From positions 372,001-436,000 of the forward strand of contig JAPTHN010000153.1 in the NCBI GenBank assembly GCA_026936325.1: DNA of 64,000 bases, read 5' to 3'. How positions within the stretch are numbered: position 1 is the first letter of the stretch; each line of letters opens with the position of its first letter. Under the pieces are notes generated by a model. It made no database searches and had not been told where the DNA came from. It saw only the letters and a list, made by a program, of their open reading frames with translations. Of the stretch, positions 51,191 through 63,586 are shown piece by piece. Both the position numbers and the translations under genes were made by a program. The DNA comes from Platynereis dumerilii (taxonomy: Eukaryota; Annelida; Polychaeta; Phyllodocida; Nereididae).

Positions 51191-51664
51191 TCATGTTTCT
51201 TGTGTTGCCTCTATGATGAATTATGTTGAAGTTGTTTTAATAATTATTTTGCCAAGCTTTAATGAAAGCCTACTTCATTTTTAGTAGGGTGCAACTTTGC
51301 AGTCAATTTGTTGCAGAGGATGTTTGTATTGGTAGTGGATAGCCAATTTTGAAGCAACCTCAACAAAGGGTTTCTTGGAAAGGTGATGATTCGATTCCTT
51401 GGACTCAGCAGACTCAGTAGCTCTTGACAGTGTTGAAGACTGGTACACTTTTGTACACTTTTTGTGATAGGTCAGTCCTGGTGGGAGGAGGGGGTGTAGG
51501 CTTACAAATTTAGTAAATATTTTGATTCAGCAATGCATGAACCTGAGCTAACCTGGAAAACCCAAATCTGGTTCAAGTTCCTTCACCTTGGCTAGGTTGG
51601 CTTGGCACAGCTGGTAGCTCTGTTTATTAATGGGAATGAGGTCATTGCATTTCCCTGGTGTTAC

Positions 51665-52690
51665 TATATATATAAACTTTTATTTTGACAAACTGAATAT
51701 CAAAAAAGATACATGTGTCATCAATAATACAAAGCAAAATCATCAATAATACAATGCAAAATCAAACTCTAAACTAGTCTACGGAAAGTTAAAAACATGG
51801 TTAAGTATATCATCATTACAATACTGGTCCCAGTTCTATTGATTTAAATGTAAATGTTGTTGTTGTTTTCCTTTTGTTTTTTCTTTCTTTCTTTAAAGAG
51901 TGTCCAATGTCAGTTTAGATTTATTTATCAAGTAAAACATAGTTTAAAAAATGTCCATATAGATGTAATATCAGTCCTTAAAACATTATACAAAAATATG
52001 TCGGATTGACCAGCAGCAACTGCTTAAAGGCCCTCAAACATAAAATTAGTCCTGTCGATATTCCTAAAAAAACTACATCTAGTTAGCAATATATCATTCA
52101 ATGATTCAAACATTATAAGGTATACAGTTGTTAACAAACATGAATATATTCTGAAAGATATGCCTTACACATATCTAGCATTCAAACATACATTTAGTAA
52201 CAAAATTCATTTTGCAAACTCTTTACTCACAAGTAGGGAGGCACAGCTAGACAGCTAAAAATACACAGAAGGATATTTACTTTTCATTAATTTCTTAGCT
52301 ACACTTACATTACTTTGTTTAGGTAAGAGCCTATAGCCTGTATCACATCCGGTCTTTTATCTGACATCAGTGCAATAAATTTTTCACTTTCACCAAGACT
52401 ACTTAAGTTTGGCATAAGGCTACTAACTCTGTCAAAAAGCTCTGATCTTGGGATATCGTTATTAGTACAAATTAAGAGGCAGTGAATCTCGTCTTCTATG
52501 TCGTCAGTATTACATTTGTCACACTTTCTCTGTTCTATCGGAATTTTCGGTATGTTATGTCTGCCTGTTTCAATTTTTAGATTATGGGAGCTTACTCTGA
52601 ATCTGGCAATGTTGCTGTATGTTTTCTTTGAGAGGTTTAGATTTAGATATGGTTCTAGACAGTAATTCGTCTTAAACATTTTATATGTGC
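51665..52690 (-). mobile_element. 5'-truncated LINE (non-LTR retrotransposon), 3' part
   Basis: On the minus strand, 52679-52305 encodes 124 residues with the familiar tail of invertebrate LINE ORF2 proteins: FRVSSHNLKIETGRHN, then a Cys/His motif CDKC...EIHCLLIC. A ~600-base A/T-rich 3' UTR ends in a TATA microsatellite near 51665, as in CR1/L2/RTE-like LINEs. The reverse transcriptase and endonuclease are missing. The exact family and 5' break are uncertain. Confidence 0.75.
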
Positions 52691-53359
52691 GCAGTTAATT
52701 AGATACTAGGAATAAGTGCCCGACTGCCCGTGTAAATAGTTTTAAGAGGAGGAGTTGTAACCTTTCAGGCGCATCTATGAGATTATCACAACCTTGGGTC
52801 AATGGAAGATGGTAGAGATCTTGCAGCTGCTGCCCTCTTGTGTATTGTATATGAAACAGCTTAAAACTAATTATCATTAATTAGGACATTAAGAGAACAG
52901 CAATTTGGATGAAAATGCGGCAGTGGCTCCCTATGAGCATGAGGAAGACATGGGGAATGTTAGAAGGCCAGGCATTAAGTAGGAACTGAGATAAATCCCG
53001 GACACTGTTATTTTAATATTAGTAAGATTTAGATGAATACAAAGCAATGGTCATTGGCACTGCAATGTATGATCTAGGTCAAGACAGCATTATTTATATC
53101 AGCAATGCATTGCAAGCTGTATGTAAATGCTTTGATGGCACAACACAATAGCTTACTATACAATCTATGGTTGTATACACAAAAGCTTGTGAGTGTCCTG
53201 GATCGACCAAGCATGACCAGCAAAGCAGCCTGTCACGTGACCAGCAATCAGCTGACGACCATAACAAAGCAGCGCCCGGCTGCAGCAGATCAGAGAGAGG
53301 AGGATCATAAACAAGACAGGATCTCAGCGATTATTCCAGCTCCAGACTAACAGAAAACC
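52691..53359. other. Intergenic and 5' flank of the small secreted-protein gene
   Basis: No gene. The last part should hold the promoter and 5' UTR of the gene starting at 53360; no clear TATA box. Confidence 0.4.
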
Positions 53360-54948
53360 ATGAAAGGCTTAAGACAGACACTCTACAGTTCTCTCACAGC
53401 ATTGTGCTGGGTTTTATCCTACACAGGTATGTGCATTTTCTCTGCAAACGATTTTACTATAATGTTTGGAGCTCAGTTCGATCTTGTTTACAAGTGCAGC
53501 ATGCACTACACAGCAAGTACACATGCACCTAGCTGAGCACTAACATCTCTTTGTTCCATGCAAGTCTATTTTCATACCATTGCTCATCCCATATATTCCA
53601 GTGGTTTCATAGGTGCATAATAACTTTTATCTTTGAATTTATTTGAATTATAAGGCACCTAAAAGTATTGAGACTTATAAAGCTCTTAAATTTCCCTGAT
53701 TTTATATGGGGGGGGGGGGGCAAGGTGAAGAATTGATTTCTCTCCACCATCTAGCCCAGCTACCAGGCCCAACTGCAGCCTGGTTACAGCAATTGTATTA
53801 AAGGTATCTGACCCACTGGCCAAATATCATAATTTTGCATAAACAGATCGTTTGCTAATCGCTTAATCTTAGATCCAAAAAGAATCAATAGGGCTCTTTC
53901 GCAAGATATATCATGCAATAGTCTACCTAAATCAATACACAAATAGTCTATTGGCTTAGGCTAATATAGACTGTGTCCTTAAAGTTCAGACTTGGGGCTC
54001 TCAGCACTCATCAATAACAGACAATTAATAGGCCTATCAATCCATTGTTGATAGATAGATGTATATATATATATGGAGAGATACATGTATGGTGAGTGTA
54101 GGGGTCCTTAATATGTGACACATTTCCCATGTGAGGGATCTTTTATTCGCCCGAAACAGACACTGGTACAAGTGGCTGCTAACGTTTCCTCCACACAGGA
54201 GTAGTTATTAATTATCTAAGAACGATAACAGACTGAAAGTAGGAATTGGTTGAAATATTCCACAATTCCTTTAGCTAAATTTATATATATGTTTAATTTT
54301 AAAAACACTTATTTAGTGAAATAACACAAATCTACCGGTAAAATTGTATAATTTTCTCAATATATCTCAATATATATTCCAGCAAATGTGCCAATACTCT
54401 ATTATAATCTAATAAATATTTTCTAAAATTAATATGTTGATGCTGCTGTCACTTCGGCCTCTGAAGATTTTTTTCATCAGAAATATAATTTGAGCATTTC
54501 CTTCGGTGTTGCAGATGGAATGCCCACATCAACATCATCCCCTCAGTCGGAGAAGACGGCACAGACAGCAAAGACTTCGTTACGATTTCAGCCATCCGGG
54601 AGTCAATGCTGCAAAGTGGGCGAGGGGTTTGCCAAGAAAGGTCTGAACTGCGAATTCTTGGAGAAGTTTGAAGTGGAAGAGAGCGGCACAAAAGGATGGG
54701 ATAAGTTGAATTTTGTCAACCGAAGAATGAACAGACAGATCACAAGGGATCTGATGATGAACTCCAAGTTCATTCGCAAGCTCATGGTCAGGGCTGACCA
54801 GTGCACGGACAGTTCGTTGATCTCTTACACGAGAAAATGCTGCGACTACAGAGTAAGACACAATCAGGAACTAAAATTGTGTAAATCTTACAGCGATCCC
54901 GGAAAGAGAAAACTTTGTAGAGATGAAGCTAATAGTTTATATCCTTGA
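53360..54948 (+). CDS. Small secreted protein with anaphylatoxin-like (fibulin-like) cysteine pattern
   Basis: Exon 1 is 53360-53426 (signal peptide, hydrophobic core LYSSLTALCWVLSY). The phase-1 intron has donor GTATGT and acceptor GGTGTTGCAG. Exon 2 is 54515-54948. The 166-residue product has a Thr/Ser-rich linker (27-45) and then eight cysteines: CC at 54-55, C68, C119, CC at 131-132, C145, C157. Both CC pairs are followed by exactly 12 residues and another C (CCx12C), the spacing of complement C3a/C4a/C5a and fibulin-1 anaphylatoxin domains. The segment LISYTRKCC recalls the fibulin-1 form. About 50 mostly basic residues separate the two halves. No EGF repeats follow, and the stop and poly(A) signal (56005) close the gene. 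Role unknown; a secreted or matrix protein is likely, and the fibulin link is an inference. Confidence 0.85.
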
Positions 54949-56030
54949 ATGTGTTTAAGTGAATGGATGTCGTTGATTGACATGCACTGAAAGACTCAAC
55001 TGAAATGGACTGCTAAGTTTCAGATTTTTTACCAAAATTGACAGACAGTATCTGATGCTTAAATGTCCATTGTTAGACTTACAACTCGTTGCAATTACCG
55101 TACTCAAGTCGAGGATAGAATACTCAAGGATTGCGCAATCAATGATGGAATTTAATCTACCATTTCTACAAACCACTCAACATTTTTATGCCCCTTTTAG
55201 TTTGTTTTTTTAATTTAGCCCAGAAATGAGGAGGAGAGGGTGCTTAGTTCGTTTAAATTTTTGTCACGAGAAAGTTATTTGGTCAACATACAAACTACAA
55301 ACTTGTTAAGCATATATACATACACCTGCAGACAGTTTGATGCTTAACCACATGTATCGTAATAACCAGCTTACAAACACCTTCCATTTCTCATTCCATT
55401 CCTGTGACTTTTTTGTGAGCTTTCTTTTATTACTTTTTTGTTATGTTGCTTTTTTTAATGTAATTTATTAATTTTTAACTTAAGTACAGTCATTTGATCA
55501 GTATTAGGGCACCGCTAATTCAATTATGTGTACATGTATGTTTCTGTGTGACATTTACTGTTTTTATGCAAAGTGGTTAAAGAGCAATATTCAATTTAAG
55601 ATATTAAAAGAATTTTATGTTCCTTAAATTTTTGTCTCTGAAATACCTATTAAATCATTTATATTCTCCAGTCTTCAATGTATGTGCTGTGCACCATGCA
55701 CTGAATGCAATAATTGTAAAAATAACCGACTGGCTGATTTTGAGTAAGGTTTAGGAGTGCTGTTATTTTTTTACCTTCGTGTTCAAAACCTTGTATATCA
55801 CTCAGTCAGTTTCAACCTAAATAAATAGCTTGTTACCACTGGCACTGCACTTAAAGAATTAGTACATTTATATGATTATGTTATTGGAATTATTTTAAAA
55901 ATGATTTTTAATGTGGTCCATGTGAAAGTGTATGTTATGTGATAACAATACTGTTTGAATTATGTTAGCTTGTGTATCATGTTGCAGTCCCAAGGGTACT
56001 GATAAATAAAGTTTATAATGTCAATTTTGT
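54949..56030 (+). other. 3' UTR of the secreted-protein gene
   Basis: A/T-rich. AATAAA occurs at 55820-55825 and at 56005-56010; the latter is followed by a T-rich stretch and is the better end signal. Confidence 0.6.
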
Positions 56031-56225
56031 AGTCAACTATCTGTTACTCAAGAGTATTTTGGCTGTTACATACGCATGAAAACTTTGTAAACACGTAATA
56101 CTATGAGAAAGAAACATTTCCAGCATCAGCAATGACATCGCAATTGACAAGCATGGAGGATGACATATTTTATCACTGCAGCACATCAAAGCATCAAATA
56201 TGTGTCCACAAGCTGTAATTCACTA

Positions 56226-56344
56226 GGGATTTTTCCCGAAAGGACTAAATATTTTAGGGAGGGTCCTTAAGAGGTACTTATCCTTAGGTTAGTACCTGTT
56301 AAGGGACCCTCCCTAAAACGTTTAGTCCTTTCGGGAAAAATCCC
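56226..56344. mobile_element. 119-bp foldback MITE, TA duplication
   Basis: Nearly perfect palindrome of about 50-bp arms: GGGATTTTTCCCGAAAGGAC on the left and its reverse complement on the right, with a short central loop around TTATCCTTAGGTTA. TA lies at both ends (56224-56225 and 56345-56346). Non-coding. Confidence 0.9.
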
Positions 56345-56837
56345 TATTGAGGTAATTCTGGGGACAGACTCACAAATGCCACATTCTAGAAATTAGGTTA
56401 AAAACAGAGCAGCTGAAAGTATAAAACTCGGGGTACGGTGACGGGGAGAGTAACGCAACATGACCCTGGAACTTGCTGGGAGGATTCGTATAGGTTATTT
56501 ATTCACCACGGGAGAGGGAATATTTGATTTATCACCCGAGGGCCTTAAACTGGCTTATACCGTGAGACAAACACTCAAACATGAGAGGATAACTGGACAA
56601 CAAAGAATATAGGAATTATTTCCCAGTAATACTGGCATGTGATTGGCTGACAGAGGTGTCAAATGGTATAAAAGTATCTATAAGGCTTGTAAAGTTGTAT
56701 GCATAGGCACCGTTTAAGTTCAGCAGGAGTTCCCACCAGATGGAGCAAAAGCAAAACCTTGACAGCAGGTGGTCTACTGGTGGTAATAACCAGAATCACT
56801 CATCATGCATGTTGTGAAATCTCCTCATGATGATCTA

Positions 56838-57079
56838 AGGGGCCAGCTAGACGATAGTTGGGGAGGTATGGATTTCCCCCGGGATGAACTTTTCCTTTCG
56901 CAAACCTTCGAAGAACTTTTTTTCGCGTGTGGAAGAGTGACAAACCTTTTTATCGAAATTTTAGCAATACGCACAATACCCGCACAGGTCTAGAGAATCT
57001 ACTTTGCTGAAGTGGGTACCCGAGCTAGACAAACTTTTTCAGCATCAAGTGGGAAACAAAGATCATCTGGCCGGCCCCT
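56838..57079. mobile_element. 242-bp MITE (AGGGGCC ends)
   Basis: The left end AGGGGCCAGCTAGACGAT and the right end in reverse complement AGGGGCCGGCCAGATGAT agree at 15 of 18 positions. TA occurs on both sides (56836-56837 and 57080-57081). Non-coding. Confidence 0.75.
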
Positions 57080-57458
57080 TAGAAATTGCTTGTTTGGGTT
57101 CTAAGAAGTGTATTGCACTGTAGCCAACATAATGTTTATATAACTTTATGTTGCTAAGCAAAAAAGTGAATTATTTGACTGTTTCCCGGAGAGCACCTTC
57201 TAGATTTAGGATTCGGAGTACATTCTCTTTATTTGTAATAACAAAATAATGAGTATTAATTCAGGAACGTACACAGTTAAGACCATGATGATATTTGCTT
57301 CAAGTTACCTTTTAAATCACTGAAATATCTTAACTAGGACAGAACTTATGCATAGAAAGGCAATATGGTCCAATACTGTAAATAATAATAATAACAATGT
57401 GGTGGCTGAACTCCTAACGTCAAATAAAAGTGGCGCCTGATCTTGGGATTGGCTTGTA

Positions 57459-59809
57459 TAGTGATTCCAGAATGCTGGGAAGTCAATCAAAGAGGTTAAG
57501 GGAAGACAGGTCATCAAAGACATGATTCAGAGAGGTGTAGTGCTTCTAGGATTCTTGGAAGTTATTCAAGTAGGCTGAGAAAAGAGAGGGGTCATCAAAG
57601 AAGACAAGATTCAGAGAGGTGTAGACCGTGTAGTGATTCCCAAATGCTAGGAAGTTATTCAAGTAGGCTAAGGAAAGAGAGAGGTCATCAAAGAAGACAA
57701 GATTCAGACAGGTGTAGTGATTCCAGAATGCTAGGAAGTTATTCAAGTAGGCTAAGGAAAGAGAGAGGTCATCAAAGACAAGATTCAGAGAGGTGTAGTG
57801 ATTCAAGAATGCTAGGAAGTTATTCAAGTAGGCTAAGGAAAGAGAGAGGTAATCAAAGAAGACAAGATTCAGACAGGTGTAGTGATTCCGGAATGCTAGG
57901 AAGTTATTCAACTAGGCCAAGGAAAGAGAGAGGTCATCAAAGAAGACAAGATTCAGACAGGTGTAGTGATTCCAGAATGCTAGGAAGTTATTCAAGTAGG
58001 CTAAGGAAAGAGAGAGGTCATCAACGGAGACAAGATTCAGAGAGGTGTAGTGATTCTAGAATGCTGGGAAGTTATTCAAGGAGGCCGAGGAAAGATAGAG
58101 GTCATCAAAGAAGACAAGATTCAGAGTGGTCTATAGTGATTCACAGAATGCTAGGAAGTTATTTAAGGAGGCCGAGGAAAGAGAGAGGTCATCAATGGAG
58201 ACTAGATTCAGAGAGGTGTAGTGATTCCAGAAAGCTAGGAAGTTATTCAACTAGGCTGGAAAGAGAGGTCATCAAAGAAGACAAGATTCAGAGAGGTGTA
58301 GTGATTCCAGAATGCTAGGAAGTTATTCAACTAGGCTGGAAAGAGAGAGGTCATCAAAGGAGACAAGATTCAGAGAGGTGGAGTGATTTCAGAATGCTGG
58401 GAAGTTATTCAACTAGGCTGGAAAGAGAGAGGTCATCAAAGAAGACAAGATTCCAAGAGGTGGAGTGATTCCAGAATGCTGGGAGGTTCATCCAGTAGGC
58501 CGAGGAAAGAGAGAGGTCACCAAAGAAAACAAGATTGAGAGAGGTCTATAGTGATTCCAGAATGCTAGGAAGTTATTCAACTAGGCTGGAAAGAGAGGTC
58601 ATCAAAGAAGACAAGATTCAGAGAGGTGTAGTGATTCCAGAATGCTAGGAAGTTATTCAACTAGGCTGGAAAGAGAGGTCATCAAAGAAGACAAGATTCA
58701 GAGAGGTGTAGTGATTCCAGAATGCTAGGAAGTTATTCAACTAGGCTGGAAAGAGAGGTCATCAAAGAAGACAAGATTCAGAGAGGTGGAGTGATTCCAG
58801 AATGCTAGGAAGTTATTCAACTAGGCTGGAAAGAGAGGTCATCAAAGAAGACAAGATTCAGAGAGGTGGAGTGATTCCAGAATGCTAGGAAGTTATTCAA
58901 CTAGGCTGGAAAGAGAGGTCATCAAAGAAGACAAGATTCAGAGAGGTGGAGTGATTCCAGAATGCTAGGAAGTTATTCAACTAGGCTGGAAAGAGAGGTC
59001 ATCAAAGAAGACAAGATTCAGAGAGGTGGAGTGATTCCAGAATGCTAGGAAGTTATTCAACTAGGCTGGAAAGAGAGAGGTCATCAAAGGAGACAAGATT
59101 CAGAGAGGTGGAGTGATTTCAGAATGCTGGGAAGTTATTCAACTAGGCTGGAAAGAGAGAGGTCATCAAAGAAGACTAGATTCAGAGAGGTGGAGTGATT
59201 CCAGAATGCTGGCAGGTTCATCCAGTAGGCCGAGGAAAGAGAGAGGTCCCAAAGAAAACAAGATTGAGAGAGGTCTATAGTGATTCCAGAATGCTAGGAA
59301 GTTATTCAACTAGGCCGAGGAAAGAGAGAGGTCATCAAAGAAGACACGATTCAGAGAGGTATATAGTGATTCCAGAATGCTAGGAGTTGTTCAAGTAGGC
59401 TAAGGAAAGAGAGAGATCATCAATGGAGACAAGATTCAGAGAGGTGTAGTGATTCCAGAATGCTGGGAAGTCATTCAAGGAGGCCGAGGAAAGATAGAGG
59501 TCATCAAAGAAGACAAGATTCAGAGAGGTGTAGTGATTCCAGAATTCTAGGACGTTATTCAACTAGGCTGGAAAGAGAGAGGTCATCAAAGAAGACAAGA
59601 TTCAGAGAGGTGGAGTGATTCCAGAATGCTAGGAAGTTATTCAACTAGGCTGGAAAGAGAGGTCATCAAAGAAGACAAGATTCAGAGAGGTGGAGTGATT
59701 CCAGAATGCTAGGAAGTTATTCAACTAGGCTGGAAAGAGAGAGGTCATCAAAGGAGACAAGATTCAGAGAGGTGTAGTGATTCTAGAATGCTGGGAAGTT
59801 ATTCAACTA
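57459..59809. repeat. Minisatellite of ~80/84-bp units, about 29 copies, with higher-order structure
   Basis: The core unit runs AGATTCAGAGAGGTGTAGTG, ATTCCAGAATGCTAGGAAG, TTATTCAA, GGAAAGAGAGGTCATCAAAG. An 84-bp form dominates 57.6-58.3 kb and an 80-bp form 58.5-59.1 kb, where six or more adjacent units are nearly identical. A variant block (GATTTCAGAATGCTGGG...GTTCATCCAGTAGGCC) occurs at about 58382-58560 and again about 730 bp later, showing a segmental copy of several units. Open frames on both strands follow from the 84-bp (28-codon) period and break when the unit is 80 bp, so coding is unlikely. Confidence 0.95.
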
Positions 59810-61791
59810 TCAATGAAATTATCGAACTCTGAAAGAATATTATGGCAGAAACATGGTAAAACTTAACATTCTCTGTGTGTGCCATGTGAGCTCATTAATG
59901 CATGTGGTTTGACTTCAAGTTGACAGAGTTGGGCAGTTGGACACGTGCCTTTTTAGAAGTATGTTCTTTTTAATGGTATACATTTCATTTGGGAAATGAT
60001 ATACCTATTTTATATAAGAACAAAAACATGACTGAACACTGCACTTTTTGTCCAACTTCAGTGACACGGCAATATCATTCCAATAATTGAATCCTTCCAC
60101 CATACATTATCATTTTATCAATGCAACGTCATCTTTCATGCACTGAACATTATGTGTGATCACAATTTCAGATGCAATCAACTGAATGCCGCAATTCATG
60201 AGGAATATAGGAAGTTCTTGGGATGCGCTTTTGGCCTATCAGTGGCAGGTGTGAATGCACTTGAAAGCTAATCTCAAGAATGCTGACCTTCTGATAGCTT
60301 ATGTCATGATAATCTAAAAGCTCTTGGGCTTCCTCGGGTTTCCTTAAAATATATAGGCCTGTATCTTCTTGTATTGAATGTCATTATCATTGCCACAAAT
60401 CAGACGTGACTTTTTTTACCTTTAATAAAATGAAGTTCACTATAATTGGCCTATGAGCTTGGTCCTCAATTGGCCTATAGACGTATTGATATTATCACCT
60501 GTATATATCTATCATTAGGCTGCCTATATGTGTGTCAGATTAGGAAAATTTTGAATGGCATCTATATTCAAGCAAAGGTAAAACAACAACAGATATTTTT
60601 TATGTCGGGGACTTTCGAGTTCATTTAAGTCATAATCCCACCATAAAACGTTTCAATTGTATTGTTAATTAATATATCAATATCAAATCAAATATATATA
60701 ATATTATCATCAAATTTTTGGTTTGGGTGAAAAAAAAAGCCATTTCTATGGGTACCAATTCATTGAGAAAGAAACCCCGGGAAAAAAACCTGGATCCTAG
60801 GACCTGGATCCATGTGTTTCTACAGACATCTTGACATTGTCAGAGTCACAGTCTCCGAAGTTCTCTGAGCTTCTCTGCTAGTTCTTCATAAATTTTAATG
60901 AAATTTTAGAGAAAATAGCGTTTAAGGGCCAAGTTCTGGCGCAGCATGACACACAACAGAAGCAATCGAAGCCAACAGGGTTAGTCAGAGAACGTCATGC
61001 CACCCTGGGCCCTTAGGCCTGGCCCATTCTGAGAAGAGAATGCCACGTGCGTCTGGGTCGTTCCAATCAGGTGGGCTTCCCGCCGCATTCCTATTGGCCA
61101 GAACAAAACAGCCCACTGCACAACCAAACGATAGCATAGCTAGCTGGCAAGGGGGGTCCCATAAGGGCTTTTACTGTGCCCCGAAGTGACTAATCCTAAT
61201 GTAACAAGTCAATGGAAGCCAATGGAGTAGGCCTACATTTGCACCCAAATCCAAAATAATATTTCACCCCAAAAACTATACAATTGTGTAAACAGCTTGT
61301 AAACTTTACAACTGTTCCATGCTTCTGCCTATAAACAGTTCTTCAAAAGTTGAATTTAATTTCTTGCATTTTTTTGATATAATAGCCTTGTCTGTCCAAA
61401 GTCAAATTGACATATTTCTGAACATATTATATATATATTGAGGATTTTAAAAAGAATTGATTGAGCAAGTGTTTGTGAAATAATGCAACTGCTGTGCTCA
61501 TTTTGTTTATTATTAGATACCATGCGTGAGGGCATCTTTGATTGTGTTATTGTCATAGATGCATTCCAAGGTTTTTGATTACATTGCATCTCTGACAACC
61601 CCCCCCCCCCCCGTTATGTGGGACCCCCGGTCACCCCCACCTGGCAGCCAAGCCCTGTGATTGGACAGTGGCACGATCACATGATCTGTCATAATTGCTC
61701 CACTTGGCTAAAACTGAGAAAAGGAGCAGTCTGGCTCACTTTGATTACAAACTTCAAGAGCAGGGACATTCGATTCTTCTCAGCAGACGAC
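59810..61791. other. Intergenic and 5' flank of the right-edge gene
   Basis: No gene recognised. Contains A/T-rich DNA, short TA runs (about 60690 and 61425) and a poly-C tract (about 61599-61612). The last few hundred bases should include the promoter of the gene whose start is placed at 61792. Confidence 0.4.
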
Positions 61792-63586
61792 ATGCAACTT
61801 TTGGCGCTCTTTTCATCTCTGCTTGTCCTGGGATGGACATCAGCTGAAACTAGGATTTCTGGGACTCCCAGGAGACCTAAATATGAATATTTTGAAGGTA
61901 TGTACAGCTGTACATGTATGTTAACAGTTTTTAAAAGTCCACACTGTGACTCCACAGACACATTTAAGGATAAGTAATATCAGTTTGATCAGCTGAAAAG
62001 TTCAAGATCACACTGATAAGGACTAGACAACTAAACTTTTTTCATGACACATGTTTTAGATACAATCATATGTGATTATAACAACGCGTAGATATGCATG
62101 TAGGGTTCTAAAGTGAAGATGTGCATGCAATCTCTGTCTCATGTTTACATTTCTCTTTTAAAGTTTTATTTAATAAAATGTTATTTTGGCTCTGGGAATG
62201 CATGCAGCTATGTGTAATGATGGGTGGTTACACCTTAGGCGCAACAGAGCATGAAGGAATAGCTGTCATTTAATTGCCAGAACTTTCAATGAATGCTCCT
62301 GAAAAACCAGAACTTTCAATAAAAGCTCCTAAAAAACCTTGGGATTCAATGCTAAATAACTTTTTTGCAACCATGTGTGTTCATGGTAAAAATGACTCAT
62401 GTATACCAGGAATACTTACAAGTGATACAATATGATTAAATTGATATAAAAAGTTTCTCTTCACACATAGGTGACACTGCAGCTTTAACTCTAGCCAATT
62501 TCGTCAAAGTAAAAGGTTTCTCGATATTTTAGTAAATATATGAAACATCATTAAACAGGGAAAGAAGTTATTGTGACCAGTATCTTGATACTTTATTGTA
62601 GGCATTAAAAAAATCTACAATTTTTCTCTCTCCAAAAGCATTTCACCCCACTTAATCCATAAAAGTCACAGAAATCTCTTTTCACTCATGCCATGGCAGA
62701 TGGGCAATGAAAGGTCTTTATGATGTGGCCTTGGATCATGCACAATTATTGCATAGCGCACCTGGCTATGGTACAAATACGAGAAACTAATTAATGTACC
62801 TGGATACCCTGAAAAACAGTCATCAATTAGACCTAACCAAATTTCATTAATTTATAATAATAACTCCACACATTGAATGAATGCCTGACACACTTCCTTC
62901 TAGATTTAGGCCTGATGGAATATATTACTGTGCTAATGCACAACTGGCCTTGATGCTTCACATATATATATATTCAAACAATGAGTCAGTACTGTACAAC
63001 ATCGTCCTAGAATTATTGAAAAAAATTAAAATCTACAGATTTATCAGCTGATTTTACATAAATACCTCTGCACTAGAATGTTCACTATGTTACAACCAGT
63101 CACTGAGAACCAATGGGCTCATTAATTCATAACTTTTTTCCAAATTTGAGAGTGAAGGGTTATAGTAAGATGCAGACATATTAATGGAGAGAGAATGGAC
63201 TCATTAGATTGCAATATTAACTGATTAACCCAATAACAACTGACTATATATACACTCATCGCTCATACAATTGATAACTTTCAAAATGTAAGAGTAAATG
63301 ATAATCGCAACTGTAGTGAGACAGATCAAGATATATTATATATCTATGGCGAGATAACGAATTACAACTGAATAAAATCTTTTGCTTTTTGTCTTGATTT
63401 TAGACTACCTGGTAAGCATCACAGCTGATGCCCCGATGGCCCACAACCAGGTCCTGGAGAAGGAAGACGAGGGCCAAGGGCATCCACGAGACACCCAACT
63501 GGCCCCTGGGCAGGACACTCAGACAACCACCACAGCCAGTCCAGGGAAGGAGGGCAGTGCTGCTGACATACTAGGTTACTTCAGAG
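61792..63586 (+). CDS. N-terminal part of an unrecognised secreted protein (continues off the right edge)
   Basis: Exon 1 61792-61897 encodes a clear signal peptide (MQLLALFSSLLVLGWTSAE) plus a short basic/aromatic stretch. The intron GTATGT...GATTTTAG is phase 1. Exon 2 63404-63586 encodes 61 further residues, acidic then Thr/Gln/Pro-rich (DTQTTTTASPGK), ending LGYFR before a GTCAGT donor, again phase 1. Phase-1 exons are typical of mosaic extracellular proteins. There are no cysteines so far and no domain is recognisable. The frame is open upstream, with another in-frame ATG at 61681, but 61792 gives the signal peptide. Identity unknown. Confidence 0.65.
61898..63403 (+). other. Intron 1 of the right-edge gene
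   Basis: A/T-rich, with no repeat family or exon recognised inside it. Confidence 0.5.

Noticed and set aside
52305-52679. Host protein gene on the minus strand
   Set aside because: The sequence is the characteristic C-terminal tail of LINE ORF2 and sits before a LINE-like 3' UTR and microsatellite tail.
57644-58318. 224-residue repetitive open frame (MLGSYSSRLRKERGHQRRQDS repeats)
   Set aside because: It exists only because the unit is 84 bp here; the other strand is open too, and the frame is lost once 80-bp units begin. No start, splice or homology support.
57459-59809. CRISPR-like look of regular repeats
   Set aside because: Units are head-to-tail with no unique spacers, and the genome is eukaryotic. 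It is a minisatellite.
61681-61791. Upstream in-frame ATG as start of the right-edge gene
   Set aside because: It would bury the signal peptide after about 37 residues; 61792 gives a normal secretory start. Not excluded without a transcript.
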